A DNA stretch of 64,000 nucleotides from Lactiplantibacillus herbarum (GTDB lineage Bacteria > Bacillota > Bacilli > Lactobacillales > Lactobacillaceae): assembly GCF_001039045.1 (NCBI RefSeq), contig NZ_LFEE01000001.1, positions 9,509 to 73,508 of the forward strand, read 5' to 3'. A model generated the notes under the pieces. The model searched no databases and was not told the DNA's origin. It saw only the letters and a program-made list of their open reading frames with translations. The position numbers and the translations under genes were made by a program. Positions 17,561 to 25,700 of this stretch are shown one piece after another. Positions within the stretch are counted from its first letter, which is position 1. Each line of letters starts with the position of its first letter.

Positions 17561-17590
17561 AAAGGAACCGAGACAGCTTGTCCCAGTCCC
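17561..17590 (-). terminator. Terminator between the SDR gene and YdiB-like copy 3
   Basis: GGGACUGGGACA pairs fully with UGUCUCGGUUCC (using G-U pairs) in the minus-strand RNA around a 3-base loop, then TTTTCATTT. It separates the SDR/TIM-barrel unit from the downstream dehydrogenases; partial readthrough is possible. Confidence 0.65.
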
Positions 17591-17620
17591 TTGCACACTT
17601 TCATATAACTGTCTTAATTA

Positions 17621-18460
17621 TTATTTTTTTGCTGGTTGGTGATTGTCGATCGCATATTGGCGACGACCACCTGGCTTTGGAATCATGTCTGAAATCATCA
17701 TGTTCAACCCACCATCAACCGTGATTTCACCACCGTTGGTATAATCAGAACGATCACTAGCCATGAATAATACGGTGTTAGCAATATCATCTAACGTCCC
17801 GATTCGCCGGCTCGCTACTAGGCGTTTACGGCCATCTTCAACTTCTGGATCACTATAGAAGTTTTTCGATAATGGTGTTTTTACTAAGCAAGGAAGCACG
17901 CAATTGCTTCGAACGCCATATTGGCCCCATTCAGCAGCCATTTGTTTAGACATCATGTTAACTGCAGCCTTAGTTGTACTGTATGCGCCACTATAAGTTT
18001 CAGGATAACGAGAAGCTACGGTTGAAATATGAACCATTGCCCCGTGTTTTTGTTGGATCATTACGCGACCAAAACGTTGTGACATTAAGAAGTAACCTGT
18101 CAAGTTAACGTTCAAAGCAGTCTGCCATTCATCTAATCGTAAATCTTCAAATGGTGAGAACCGTAAGATTGCAGCCGTATTAACCAATACGTCAATTTCG
18201 CCAAATTTATCAGTAACTGCCTTAACTGCTGCATCAACCTCTGCTTCACTAGTTGTATTGCATTTAACCGCTAAGGTTTCAACACCGTAGTCTTCAGCTA
18301 ACTTCTTAGCATAGGCTTGAGTTTTGTCTTCGATCATATCAATCAATACAATCTTTGCGCCCTGCTTAGCAAATTCCTCGCAGAACTTAGTCCCCATACC
18401 ACCAACAGCACCTGTGATCGCAACAACTTTATCTGTTAATCCTAGCCAATTGTTATTCAT
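17621..18460 (-). CDS. NAD-dependent short-chain dehydrogenase/reductase
   Basis: Classical SDR of 279 residues. Cofactor motif TGAVGGMG near 17-24, Asp at the end of strand 2 (IVLIDM) indicating NAD rather than NADP, NTAAIL as the NNAG-type motif, and the Ser...Tyr-x-x-x-Lys triad in HISTVAS / YSGAYSTTKAAV. It lies 30 bases downstream of the TIM-barrel gene and upstream of three YdiB-like dehydrogenases. An NAD-dependent hydroaromatic dehydrogenase acting on cyclohexane-carboxylate intermediates is a reasonable guess from context. ATG with GAGGAGTGG upstream. Confidence 0.85.
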   Translation of the reverse strand: MNNNWLGLTDKVVAITGAVGGMGTKFCEEFAKQGAKIVLIDMIEDKTQAYAKKLAEDYGVETLAVKCNTTSEAEVDAAVKAVTDKFGEIDVLVNTAAILRFSPFEDLRLDEWQTALNVNLTGYFLMSQRFGRVMIQQKHGAMVHISTVASRYPETYSGAYSTTKAAVNMMSKQMAAEWGQYGVRSNCVLPCLVKTPLSKNFYSDPEVEDGRKRLVASRRIGTLDDIANTVLFMASDRSDYTNGGEITVDGGLNMMISDMIPKPGGRRQYAIDNHQPAKK

Positions 18461-18490
18461 TAATATTCCACTCCTCTATCTATTAGGTTA

Positions 18491-19342
18491 TTAAGCTTCA
18501 ACAGTTTCTTTCAGAATTTCAGGCCATGCCTGTTTTAGAACATCCACGGTTTGTTTGTAGGTATAATCTGCAACGTAGTCAATTCCTTTAGCCAAATACT
18601 GATCGGAGATTACTTCAACCCCAATCACCTTAGGATCAACCCCAGCGTCTTTAATCATCTTTACAAAGCCGGCAGTATCTAAGTCACCGGCACCCGGCGC
18701 CAAACGGTCATGCATTGATTCATCACGTAGGATGGTTTCTGCGTATGGACGTGCATAGGCATCATCAATTTGAATTGAAATAACTCGTTTTGCTTGTTCC
18801 TTAGTTAATAGATCATAAGACTGGTCAGCTCGTACCCAGTGCCACATGTCTAATAACATATAGACATTGTCGCAATTAGCCTTCTGCATAATCTTCCAAG
18901 TTTTGTCCAAGTTTGGTAACCCACTATATGGCATTGGTTCCAATGCAATAATCAGATCTCCAGCCCGAGCAGCTAATTCTTGTAACTTCTGAGCAGTATA
19001 ATCAATCGAATAATCTTCCATCAGGCCAGTGTTAATGTGCTTAACATCAAAGAGTTCACACATGTGGAAGCAAGCTTGTTCCTTATATTTCTGTTCATAA
19101 GTACGTGGGGCTTCACACCACTGCACAATGTATTCAACTTCCGTACAACGGATATTATATTTATTTAAAATTGCTAGAATGTCATCATCTGATAGCCCTT
19201 CGTTCAAGGCGTCCACGTAAGTCTCAGCTCGTAAACCAATACCATCATAACCCGCTGCACTAGCAGCTCGGCAACGATCTTCAAATGTACACTGATCACC
19301 TAAAGTCCATGAACTAATTGTAATTGGATGTGTTTTTGTCAT
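18491..19342 (-). CDS. Xylose-isomerase-like TIM barrel protein, candidate 3-dehydroshikimate dehydratase
   Basis: AP-endonuclease-2/xylose-isomerase-like TIM barrel of 283 residues. Candidate metal ligands: Glu135 (ALEPMP), Asp165 (LLDMWHW), His211 in the DESMHDRLAPGAGDLD segment and Glu243 (GVEVIS). Known members of this fold include sugar-phosphate isomerases, inosose dehydratases and 3-dehydroshikimate dehydratases that make protocatechuate. The neighbourhood (aroD, three YdiB-like enzymes) favours the last, but the motif set alone does not decide. The start is the ATG at 19340-19342, which follows GGAGGAAGC; the longer frame begins with a TTG inside that ribosome site. First gene of its operon, with a cre upstream, divergent from LysR copy 2. 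Confidence 0.8.
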   Translation of the reverse strand: MTKTHPITISSWTLGDQCTFEDRCRAASAAGYDGIGLRAETYVDALNEGLSDDDILAILNKYNIRCTEVEYIVQWCEAPRTYEQKYKEQACFHMCELFDVKHINTGLMEDYSIDYTAQKLQELAARAGDLIIALEPMPYSGLPNLDKTWKIMQKANCDNVYMLLDMWHWVRADQSYDLLTKEQAKRVISIQIDDAYARPYAETILRDESMHDRLAPGAGDLDTAGFVKMIKDAGVDPKVIGVEVISDQYLAKGIDYVADYTYKQTVDVLKQAWPEILKETVEA

Positions 19343-19416
19343 AATAGCTTCCTCCAAAATAGTGGATTCTTAACATGCATGTTGTATGATTCACATAATT
19401 TATTTTACAAGTTAAA

Positions 19417-19430
19417 TGTAATCGCTATCA
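19417..19430 (-). promoter_or_regulatory. cre upstream of the TIM-barrel/SDR operon
   Basis: TGTAATCGCTATCA is a full match to TGNAANCGNNNNCA, 75 bases before the start, in the divergent gap to LysR copy 2. Suggests carbon catabolite control of the hydroaromatic cluster. Confidence 0.65.
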
Positions 19431-19567
19431 CGTTTGCCGTCCAATTGCTTTTAGTTGCTCTCAACCATAGCTAAAAGTTATTAATTCTGTTATATTAACC
19501 GTAGTAATAGGTTTTCATTAATGGCACTCGTCCTTTCAGAATTACCGTTTAGGAGGCTAATTGCATC

Positions 19568-20473
19568 ATGAACCTAGATCATTTACGTTATTTCGTCGCA
19601 TTATCCCGAACTGAAAATTACACGCAGACGGCTAAGCTGTTACATATTACACAACCAAGTTTAACCAAAGCGATTCACTCATTAGAAGGTGAACTCAGCA
19701 TTAATCTTTTTCAAAAAGACGGTCGCCGTGTCACGCTAACACCAGCCGGCAAAGTTTTCGCAACCGATGTTGAGTCTTCATTATTATTACTAGATAAAAG
19801 TATTACTAACGTCAAAAGTTTCAGCCAACAAAAAACATTAATTCGCTTAGCAGCATTACGCACGCTAAGTATTAAATGGCTGCCTGATATGGCTCAACGT
19901 TTCCTTCAATTGACTGATCAACCAGCTGTTCAATTTCAATTTAATACGGACACCGGGCTTTCCCCCGACATCCTGAACGGTTTACGAAGTGATATGTATG
20001 ATGTTGCTTTTTGTTCTAAATTAGACCACTTCAGCGATATCGATTTTTTCCCCATAGCAGAACAGACCATGGTCTGCATTGCACCAACTAATCACCCTCT
20101 AGCCAATCGTTCTAGTATTAACTTAGCCGAAACCTTGGCTTATCCTCAAATTACGTTTTCTACTCGTAGTGGTTTGCACCCAATTATGCAAAAGTTATTT
20201 GACGACTGTGGCGGCCAACCAATCAGTGCCTACGCTGTCGAAGAGGATCAAGCCATTGCTGGATTAGTAGCTAGCGGCTTTGGCATTGCAATCGTACCTA
20301 ATATGTCTATTCTCCAAACAATGCCAGTCAAAATCATTCCCCTCTCATTCCCTACATGGAAACGAATTCTCTATATGGCGACACTTAAACACAGCACACC
20401 ACAACCAGCTGTTGGCCAATTTATAGATTTCGTCCGCAACCAGAGTGAAACTCTTTCTATCAATAACATCTAA
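19568..20473 (+). CDS. LysR-family regulator (hydroaromatic cluster, copy 2)
   Basis: Regulator of 301 residues with an N-terminal helix-turn-helix (YTQTAKLLHITQPSLTKAI, from about residue 18) and a LysR effector domain. It is divergent from the TIM-barrel/SDR operon across 225 bases, so it probably controls it; the MFS gene downstream, on the same strand, may be a second target. It differs clearly from LysR copy 1, so the two may sense different intermediates. ATG preceded by AGGAGG at nine bases. Confidence 0.87.
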   Translation: MNLDHLRYFVALSRTENYTQTAKLLHITQPSLTKAIHSLEGELSINLFQKDGRRVTLTPAGKVFATDVESSLLLLDKSITNVKSFSQQKTLIRLAALRTLSIKWLPDMAQRFLQLTDQPAVQFQFNTDTGLSPDILNGLRSDMYDVAFCSKLDHFSDIDFFPIAEQTMVCIAPTNHPLANRSSINLAETLAYPQITFSTRSGLHPIMQKLFDDCGGQPISAYAVEEDQAIAGLVASGFGIAIVPNMSILQTMPVKIIPLSFPTWKRILYMATLKHSTPQPAVGQFIDFVRNQSETLSINNI

Positions 20474-20485
20474 AAACTGAATCAA

Positions 20486-20540
20486 AACAACTTCGCATCC
20501 AATCAATAGCTTTGAGCTATTGATTGGATGCGAAGTTGTT
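20486..20540. terminator. 25-base perfect inverted repeat after LysR copy 2
   Basis: Arms 20486-20510 and 20516-20540 are perfectly complementary, with a 5-base loop (tttga). The position, 12 bases after the LysR stop, suggests termination. The following T-run is weak on the plus strand and better on the minus strand. The stem is much longer than the other terminators here. Confidence 0.55.
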
Positions 20541-20744
20541 ATTAGACACATTTAGTAGACGTGCTAAAATTTGAATTAAGCAAGTGATTGTGAATTATAT
20601 ATCAAGTTGTTCATTAAAATAAATACAAGCGCTTACTGCATTGTTAATTAGCATATACTGGCACATTTCAAAAGCAATTATAAATCGGTAATATTTTTAT
20701 TTTTAAACAAGTTTGTGAAATTAAATAATTAGTGGGTGATTATT

Positions 20745-21971
20745 ATGGAAATCAAGAGAAATCAGGGAATTGCAATGAAACATAAAACATATTTACCACT
20801 AGCTGCTGGGATCTATCTTAACTACGCCATTCTTGGCATGGCAACCATCCTTGTTTCACAATATGGTAACCAGTTCCAAGCACTCTGGCACACAGATGTT
20901 AAAGGCCTATCAACCGTTATTGCAATGATCGGTATCGGCCGGCTGCTAACTATCCTGATTGCGGGCTACTTGTCTGATCGACTTGGTCGTAAACGAACCA
21001 TGATAATCGGAATGATCGCACAGATTATTTTCTTAATTGGATTATTTTTCAGTACTAATCTTATCAGCGCATGTATTGCCGCTATGTTCATGGGAGCTAC
21101 TAATTCCTTCGGCGATACCGCTAGCTATCCAGCACTAACCGATGCCTTTAAAGAACAAGCTGCAAGCATGAACTCACTGGTCAAAGCTGCCATGTCATTG
21201 GCTCAATTTGTATTACCCTTTATTGTTGCAGCACAACCAAATGCACATATCACTTTAATTGTAATGGTAATTGTTATGGTGCTTGATATGGCACTCATTG
21301 GTATCGCCAGCTTTGCACCACAAAAATTAGCTACCACAAATCCGACAACACCGACTGATTCAACTGTCACAGATCCTGTAGATAGCAATAGCGCACAACC
21401 TTCCATGCTAATTGATGGCAGCTTGCTGATTATCGTCGGTTTCACATTGTCATTTACATTTTATATCTTTTCACAGTACGCCCCTAACTTTGGTAGTAGT
21501 GTTCTACAGCTAAGTGCCAACAGTGCTAAATCATTGATTTCATGGTACGCAATGGCTTCCTTAGTATCCGTCTTTATTACTTCATCACTAGTTACTAGAA
21601 TCAAGCCAATCAAGTTAATCTTTGTCTATACACTGGTTTCATTTTTAGCCTTACTCCAAATGGTGCTACTTCCAAGTGCAGACGGCGCACGTTTAACCGC
21701 AATCGTCATCGGTTTCTTTGCTGCTGGTGGTATCTGGCAACTCGGACTAACCCTATTAACTCAGTATTTCCCAACTGAAAAAGGAAAAGTTACCGGTTAT
21801 TATAGCTTTGCAACAGCTCTGACTTTCTTCGTAGGACCCTTAGTATCAAGCTTTATTATCGATGACACTGCAGTTAGCGTTCTACATGTTTTCCAAATCG
21901 ATACCGCAGTAACGTTACTGAGCCTACTGATTGTTATTACGTTAATGATTCGGAATCGAAAATTTAATTAA
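20745..21971 (+). CDS. MFS transporter (second in hydroaromatic cluster)
   Basis: Twelve-helix MFS protein of 408 residues. The helix 2-3 signature is GYLSDRLGRKRTMI near residue 75. A hydrophilic, Thr/Ser/Asp-rich central loop lies near residues 200-230. It shares the layout of the 14528-15748 transporter (N-terminal Y-L-x-L-A... start and GRL motif in helix 2), suggesting a paralogue. I chose the ATG at 20745 because GGGTGAT precedes it; an ATG ten codons later (20775), with AGGGAA upstream, is also possible. Substrate unknown; quinate, shikimate or product exchange is inferred from context. Long leader (from 20541) without other visible feature. Confidence 0.82.
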   Translation: MEIKRNQGIAMKHKTYLPLAAGIYLNYAILGMATILVSQYGNQFQALWHTDVKGLSTVIAMIGIGRLLTILIAGYLSDRLGRKRTMIIGMIAQIIFLIGLFFSTNLISACIAAMFMGATNSFGDTASYPALTDAFKEQAASMNSLVKAAMSLAQFVLPFIVAAQPNAHITLIVMVIVMVLDMALIGIASFAPQKLATTNPTTPTDSTVTDPVDSNSAQPSMLIDGSLLIIVGFTLSFTFYIFSQYAPNFGSSVLQLSANSAKSLISWYAMASLVSVFITSSLVTRIKPIKLIFVYTLVSFLALLQMVLLPSADGARLTAIVIGFFAAGGIWQLGLTLLTQYFPTEKGKVTGYYSFATALTFFVGPLVSSFIIDDTAVSVLHVFQIDTAVTLLSLLIVITLMIRNRKFN

Positions 21972-21993
21972 TCAATTCAATCTTTTAAACCTA

Positions 21994-22035
21994 AAAATCC
22001 TCGTTGTCACCATTAAAGGTGACGACGAGGATTTT
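21994..22035. terminator. Bidirectional terminator between MFS and small membrane protein genes
   Basis: AAAATCCTCGTTGTCACC pairs with GGTGACGACGAGGATTTT (one G-T pair); T-runs follow on both strands. It sits between convergent genes. Confidence 0.75.
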
Positions 22036-22086
22036 CTACTATTTTACGTTAGCCAGCTTCAGTTTTTAATCTTCAGATTGCAAACA

Positions 22087-22458
22087 TCAATGGGTCACGC
22101 TCACAATAATCTGAATCAAAACCATCACCGTTGCCAATCCGTCTAAAATCCAACTACCCCAGATATAATAGCTTTCTAGCGGGTTGTACTCTTGACGATT
22201 CACCTTAAGATTCTTCTCGTATAACCGATTAAAGAAGACGAATAACCAGATAAAGAACCATAAGATCAGGCAAAATACAGGATAGATAAAGATATTACCC
22301 TTAATACCCCACGGTTCCAGACTAGCAAGCGCAGTTGGTACGTAAACCCTCGCTGGCAATAACGGATAGGCAATTATTGCCAATAGCATCGGTATCGCTG
22401 CTAACCCCGTTTGTCGCAACAAACTATAGTGACCATGAACATTTTTAATACTAAACAT
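22087..22458 (-). CDS. Small membrane protein, three predicted helices
   Basis: Protein of 123 residues that I cannot assign. Hydrophobic segments near 18-35, 53-75 and 99-119 suggest three transmembrane helices, with a short charged loop (RLYEKNLKVNRQEYN) between the second and third. The LPARVYVP / PWGIKG segment faintly recalls DUF1648-type proteins. Its start overlaps the end of the esterase gene by eight bases, so the two are translationally coupled and probably function together, in the operon headed by the GntR regulator. Confidence 0.7.
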   Translation of the reverse strand: MFSIKNVHGHYSLLRQTGLAAIPMLLAIIAYPLLPARVYVPTALASLEPWGIKGNIFIYPVFCLILWFFIWLFVFFNRLYEKNLKVNRQEYNPLESYYIWGSWILDGLATVMVLIQIIVSVTH

Positions 22459-23242
22459 TACGCCATTCCTCCTTAATTAACCAGTGCATCGCAAATGGTA
22501 GTTGTTGGTTCCAAAGTTGCCAATCATGGTGTCCCGATTGCAACTGCCATTCGAAGTGATCTTTAAAGATTCGCTTCAGTTTCGGTCGTAACTCTTCATC
22601 CATGCCTCGCAAGATATCATGACTACCCGTTGTCATCAAGACTCGCAACCCTGACCAATCTAGTGATTGCTGAATCAAATAATCTAAATCATTTGGTGTG
22701 TTTTGTAATTCTTGGCTGCCGAATGCCAAATCAAAATCCGGCATAATCTTGGCTTGCTCCGCCCCGAAGCGAGCCAATTCAGTCACTGGCGACAATGCCG
22801 CCACGGCTGCGAATTGTTGTGGATACGTCAACGCATACCTCAATGCACCGTAGCCACCCATGGAGTTACCCATCAAGTAATTGTCCTTTGGCATTGTCGA
22901 AAGCGGGAACATGTAACGCATCCGCGCTGGCAATTCCGTCGTTAGATAATCCCAATAGTTCAATCCTTGAGCCATATTCGTATAAAATCCACGCCCCGTT
23001 TCCGGCATAACGACTGCAACCCGATACTGAGTCGCCAACAACTCAATATTCGTCCGGCGAAGCCACGTTGTTGCGTCGCCGCCTAGCCCGTGTAATAACC
23101 AAATCGTTGGCAATAGCTGGTTGCCACTCGTATAAGCCGCTTCTATTTTCCCTGTCGCGTCTAATGGTTCCGGTAAGATTACTTCTACACGAACCGGCTG
23201 TCGGAGTACGTTTGAATAAAAATTATTGCTGTGAATCGACAT
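22451..23242 (-). CDS. Alpha/beta-hydrolase esterase (esterase D/FrmB-like)
   Basis: Esterase of 263 residues. WLLHGLGGDATTWLRR supplies the oxyanion-hole loop, the nucleophile Ser is in GNSMGGYG (GxSxG), the Asp is probably in TTGSHDILRG, and the His is in SGHHDWQLW near the C-terminus. No signal peptide, so cytosolic. It is encoded between the GntR regulator and a small membrane protein, divergent from the MurNAc salvage genes. An acyl ester on an imported muropeptide or sugar is one possible substrate; this is a guess from location. ATG with AAGGAGTTG upstream. Confidence 0.88.
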   Translation of the reverse strand: MSIHSNNFYSNVLRQPVRVEVILPEPLDATGKIEAAYTSGNQLLPTIWLLHGLGGDATTWLRRTNIELLATQYRVAVVMPETGRGFYTNMAQGLNYWDYLTTELPARMRYMFPLSTMPKDNYLMGNSMGGYGALRYALTYPQQFAAVAALSPVTELARFGAEQAKIMPDFDLAFGSQELQNTPNDLDYLIQQSLDWSGLRVLMTTGSHDILRGMDEELRPKLKRIFKDHFEWQLQSGHHDWQLWNQQLPFAMHWLIKEEWRNV

Positions 23243-23258
23243 CTGCTCAACTCCTTAA

Positions 23259-23990
23259 CTACCGAATATTATTCGTATCAGCTAGCTTAGAATCACTACT
23301 TAACGACAAACCAAAGTAGTTCGGCAACATATAACTAACCGTGTATTCCAAGGTCTGATCCGTTTGGAACACCCATCGTTCAATCTTGATAACGATCGTC
23401 TCCATATCAACATGTAGGTAATCCGCAACGCGTTGATTCGGGACACTCGTCGCAGCATATTCCTGCTTAAACGGTTGCCGAGCTAAATCAATATGCGCAT
23501 GTTTCCTGATCAACGCATATACTGAATGTACTGACCGTAATTTCTTTAAACTAGTTGCTGGAATCAACGACTGTAAATACCACGATTGTGAGAATTCAAA
23601 AGGGGCTTGTTTAATCACACGCAAGCGTTCTAAGTACCAAGTTGCTGACTTTAAATCAATCTTAGCCTTGGCTGGTAACGGCTCCGACTCATTCGCAACT
23701 AACACTGCGACCTGTTCATCATCAATATCATAAGTATGCGTATCCGTAATTCTAACGACTGTCCCACGGTTAAACTTTGAAACAAAGCTCCCCTTACCCT
23801 GCACACGATAGATATAACCTTGATCAGCCAACGTATTTAAGACACGCACTACCGTTGTGGAACTAACCTGATATTTTTGGCGCAATTCACTTTCGCTGTA
23901 AAACGGATCATTTTTCCGAAACTGATTCGTGTTTAGTTCCAAAATCAGCGCATTCAAAATGGTTTGATAAATCGGTTCTTTGCGACTCAT
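23259..23990 (-). CDS. GntR-family regulator (UTRA type) of the MurNAc salvage locus
   Basis: Regulator of 243 residues: winged helix from residue 1 to 70 (FYSESELRQKYQVSSTTVVR) and a UTRA sugar-phosphate sensor after that. It begins at the ATG at 23988-23990, ten bases after AAGGAG; the GTG three codons earlier is too close to that site. The gap to the divergent PTS gene contains two TTAATGCATTAA palindromes, one on each side, as expected for an autoregulated repressor controlling both directions. The likely effector is an amino-sugar phosphate such as MurNAc-6-P or GlcNAc-6-P, by analogy with other UTRA proteins. Confidence 0.88.
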   Translation of the reverse strand: MSRKEPIYQTILNALILELNTNQFRKNDPFYSESELRQKYQVSSTTVVRVLNTLADQGYIYRVQGKGSFVSKFNRGTVVRITDTHTYDIDDEQVAVLVANESEPLPAKAKIDLKSATWYLERLRVIKQAPFEFSQSWYLQSLIPATSLKKLRSVHSVYALIRKHAHIDLARQPFKQEYAATSVPNQRVADYLHVDMETIVIKIERWVFQTDQTLEYTVSYMLPNYFGLSLSSDSKLADTNNIR

Positions 23991-24017
23991 TCGCCACACT
24001 CTCCTTATATTTTCAAC

Positions 24018-24029
24018 TTAATGCATTAA
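24018..24029. promoter_or_regulatory. Candidate GntR operator, proximal to the regulator
   Basis: Perfect 12-base palindrome TTAATGCATTAA, 28 bases before the GntR gene. Same core as the site at 24128-24145. Confidence 0.7.
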
Positions 24030-24077
24030 ATGTCTATACTTAACTAAATTTTATCCGCATTTGTAATTTAGCATTGA

Positions 24078-24091
24078 TGAAAGCGTTAACT
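24078..24091. promoter_or_regulatory. cre in the GntR/PTS divergent region
   Basis: TGAAAGCGTTAACT matches TGWAARCGYTWNCW. It lies between the two candidate GntR operators. Confidence 0.65.
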
Positions 24092-24127
24092 ATATCTATA
24101 TATTATGCTATACTCACATTTGAAATC

Positions 24128-24145
24128 AAGTTAATGCATTAACTT
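24128..24145. promoter_or_regulatory. Candidate GntR operator, proximal to the PTS operon
   Basis: Perfect 18-base palindrome AAGTTAATGCATTAACTT, 75 bases before the EIIC ATG and about 112 bases centre-to-centre from the other copy. Confidence 0.72.
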
Positions 24146-24219
24146 TACATAAATAAAAGGAGGAATAAATTTCATCGTTGCTTTCTCAATGTTAAAAATT
24201 TTAAGGAGATGAATTTATT

Positions 24220-25557
24220 ATGGAAAATTCACGTTCATGGAAAGACAAGACTGTCGACGTGATGAGTAAGATTGCGGGTAACCGCTATCTACGGGCTATT
24301 CGTGATGGGATGGCCGTCATTATTCCAGTTACAATTGTTGGTTCATTTTTCACAATCGTAACCCAACTACCAATTCCTGCTTGGACAGCTTTTATTAAAC
24401 CTTATGCCGCTGGTTTAGCTATTCCGATTAATTTTTCAATGGGCTTCATGGCCATTTATGCCGCATTTGCAATCGCAGGACGTTTAGCAGAAGGCTATCA
24501 TTTTGATCATATCTCAACTGGGGTCGTCTCAGTGATGGTCTTCTTACTACTCGCTGTAAGACCAATTGTCACAACCCCCGCAGCATTCAAAGCGCTGGGG
24601 TTAAAGGCGGCTGCCACCGTGGTACCGCTGACCAATTTTGGGGCAGCAGGGCTCTTCACCGCAATGCTTGCCGGTATCTTAACAGCTGAAGTCACTCGAC
24701 TTTGTCGTGATCATCATCTGGTCATTACATTGCCAGATGGTGTTCCACCAGCTGTTGCTGCGTCATTTTCAGCTTTAATTCCTGCTACCTTCTTAATTAT
24801 CGGTGCATGGACGATTCACATCGGTTTCAACTTCGACGTTAACACGTTCTTACAGTGGGTCTTCAGTCCATTAGCCTACTTCGGACGCGATAACTTACTC
24901 TCAGTTATCGTTCCTATTCTCTTAACTGATATCGTTTGGCTATTTGGGATTCACGGGGCCGCATTAGCAACCCCAATCTTCTGGCCACTCTGGTACCCGA
25001 ACCTGAATGCTAACTTAGCAGCCATTTCTAAGGGTGCTACAGCAGCTACTGTTCCTCACTTTATGACTGAACAATTCTTCCAGTGGTTCGTTTATGTCGG
25101 TGGGGCTGGGGCTACATTGTCACTATGTATTCTATTAGCCTTCTTCTCTAAATCTAGTTATGGTAAAACAATTGGTAAGGTTACCATTATTCCTGGGATT
25201 TTCAACATCAACGAACCCGTTATTTTCGGTGTTCCAATTGTAATGAACCCCTACTTTGCAATTCCATTTGTACTAGCTCCACTAACCATGGGGATCATTA
25301 CTTGGTTTGCAACCATTACCCACATGGTTAGCCGTACCGTTGCATTAGTCCCTTGGACCTTACCTGGGCCAATTGGTGCCTTGATGACCACTGCTTGGGA
25401 TTGGCGTGCTGCCGTCCTCTGTACGATTAATATCATCGTCGCAACCTTTATCTACTACCCATTCTTCAAAGTCTGGGATCGTAACCAATTAAAGGCTGAA
25501 CAAGCAGCTGCTAAAGCTGATGCTGAAAAAGCGGCACAAACCGCTGCAGTCGAATAA
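24220..25557 (+). CDS. PTS EIIC component, lactose/cellobiose (CelB) family
   Basis: Membrane permease domain of 445 residues with about ten hydrophobic segments. Family signatures: GIHGAALATPIFWPLWYPN near 245-265 and FNINEPVIFGVPIVMNP near 327-345, which carries the sugar-binding His/Glu region of Lac-family EIIC. There is no IIA or IIB domain and neither is encoded nearby, so it must borrow them from another cellobiose-type system. The Ala/Glu-rich tail (KAEQAAAKADAEKAAQ) is hydrophilic. It leads the operon with murQ, kinase and mupG. The cargo is probably a MurNAc- or GlcNAc-containing disaccharide, unlike the glucose-family MurP used in E. coli and S. aureus. ATG with AAGGAG upstream. 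Confidence 0.88.
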   Translation: MENSRSWKDKTVDVMSKIAGNRYLRAIRDGMAVIIPVTIVGSFFTIVTQLPIPAWTAFIKPYAAGLAIPINFSMGFMAIYAAFAIAGRLAEGYHFDHISTGVVSVMVFLLLAVRPIVTTPAAFKALGLKAAATVVPLTNFGAAGLFTAMLAGILTAEVTRLCRDHHLVITLPDGVPPAVAASFSALIPATFLIIGAWTIHIGFNFDVNTFLQWVFSPLAYFGRDNLLSVIVPILLTDIVWLFGIHGAALATPIFWPLWYPNLNANLAAISKGATAATVPHFMTEQFFQWFVYVGGAGATLSLCILLAFFSKSSYGKTIGKVTIIPGIFNINEPVIFGVPIVMNPYFAIPFVLAPLTMGIITWFATITHMVSRTVALVPWTLPGPIGALMTTAWDWRAAVLCTINIIVATFIYYPFFKVWDRNQLKAEQAAAKADAEKAAQTAAVE

Positions 25558-25667
25558 CTAATCGCTATAGTTATGTAACGTTTTCAACATTTAATAGCGC
25601 TTCAACAAATTATCTGAATGACTATATCAAGACAGATAATGACACCGAGTCTGCTCTACGTTCAGTG

Positions 25668-25700
25668 AGGACTGTGTATTTATCACAGTCCTTTTTATAC
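25668..25700 (+). terminator. Internal terminator between EIIC and murQ
   Basis: AGGACTGTG / CACAGTCCT around a 7-base loop, followed by TTTTTATAC. It lies in the 169-base gap inside the operon. It could lower expression of the enzymes relative to the permease or act as an attenuator. No T-box or other riboswitch signature seen. Confidence 0.7.
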
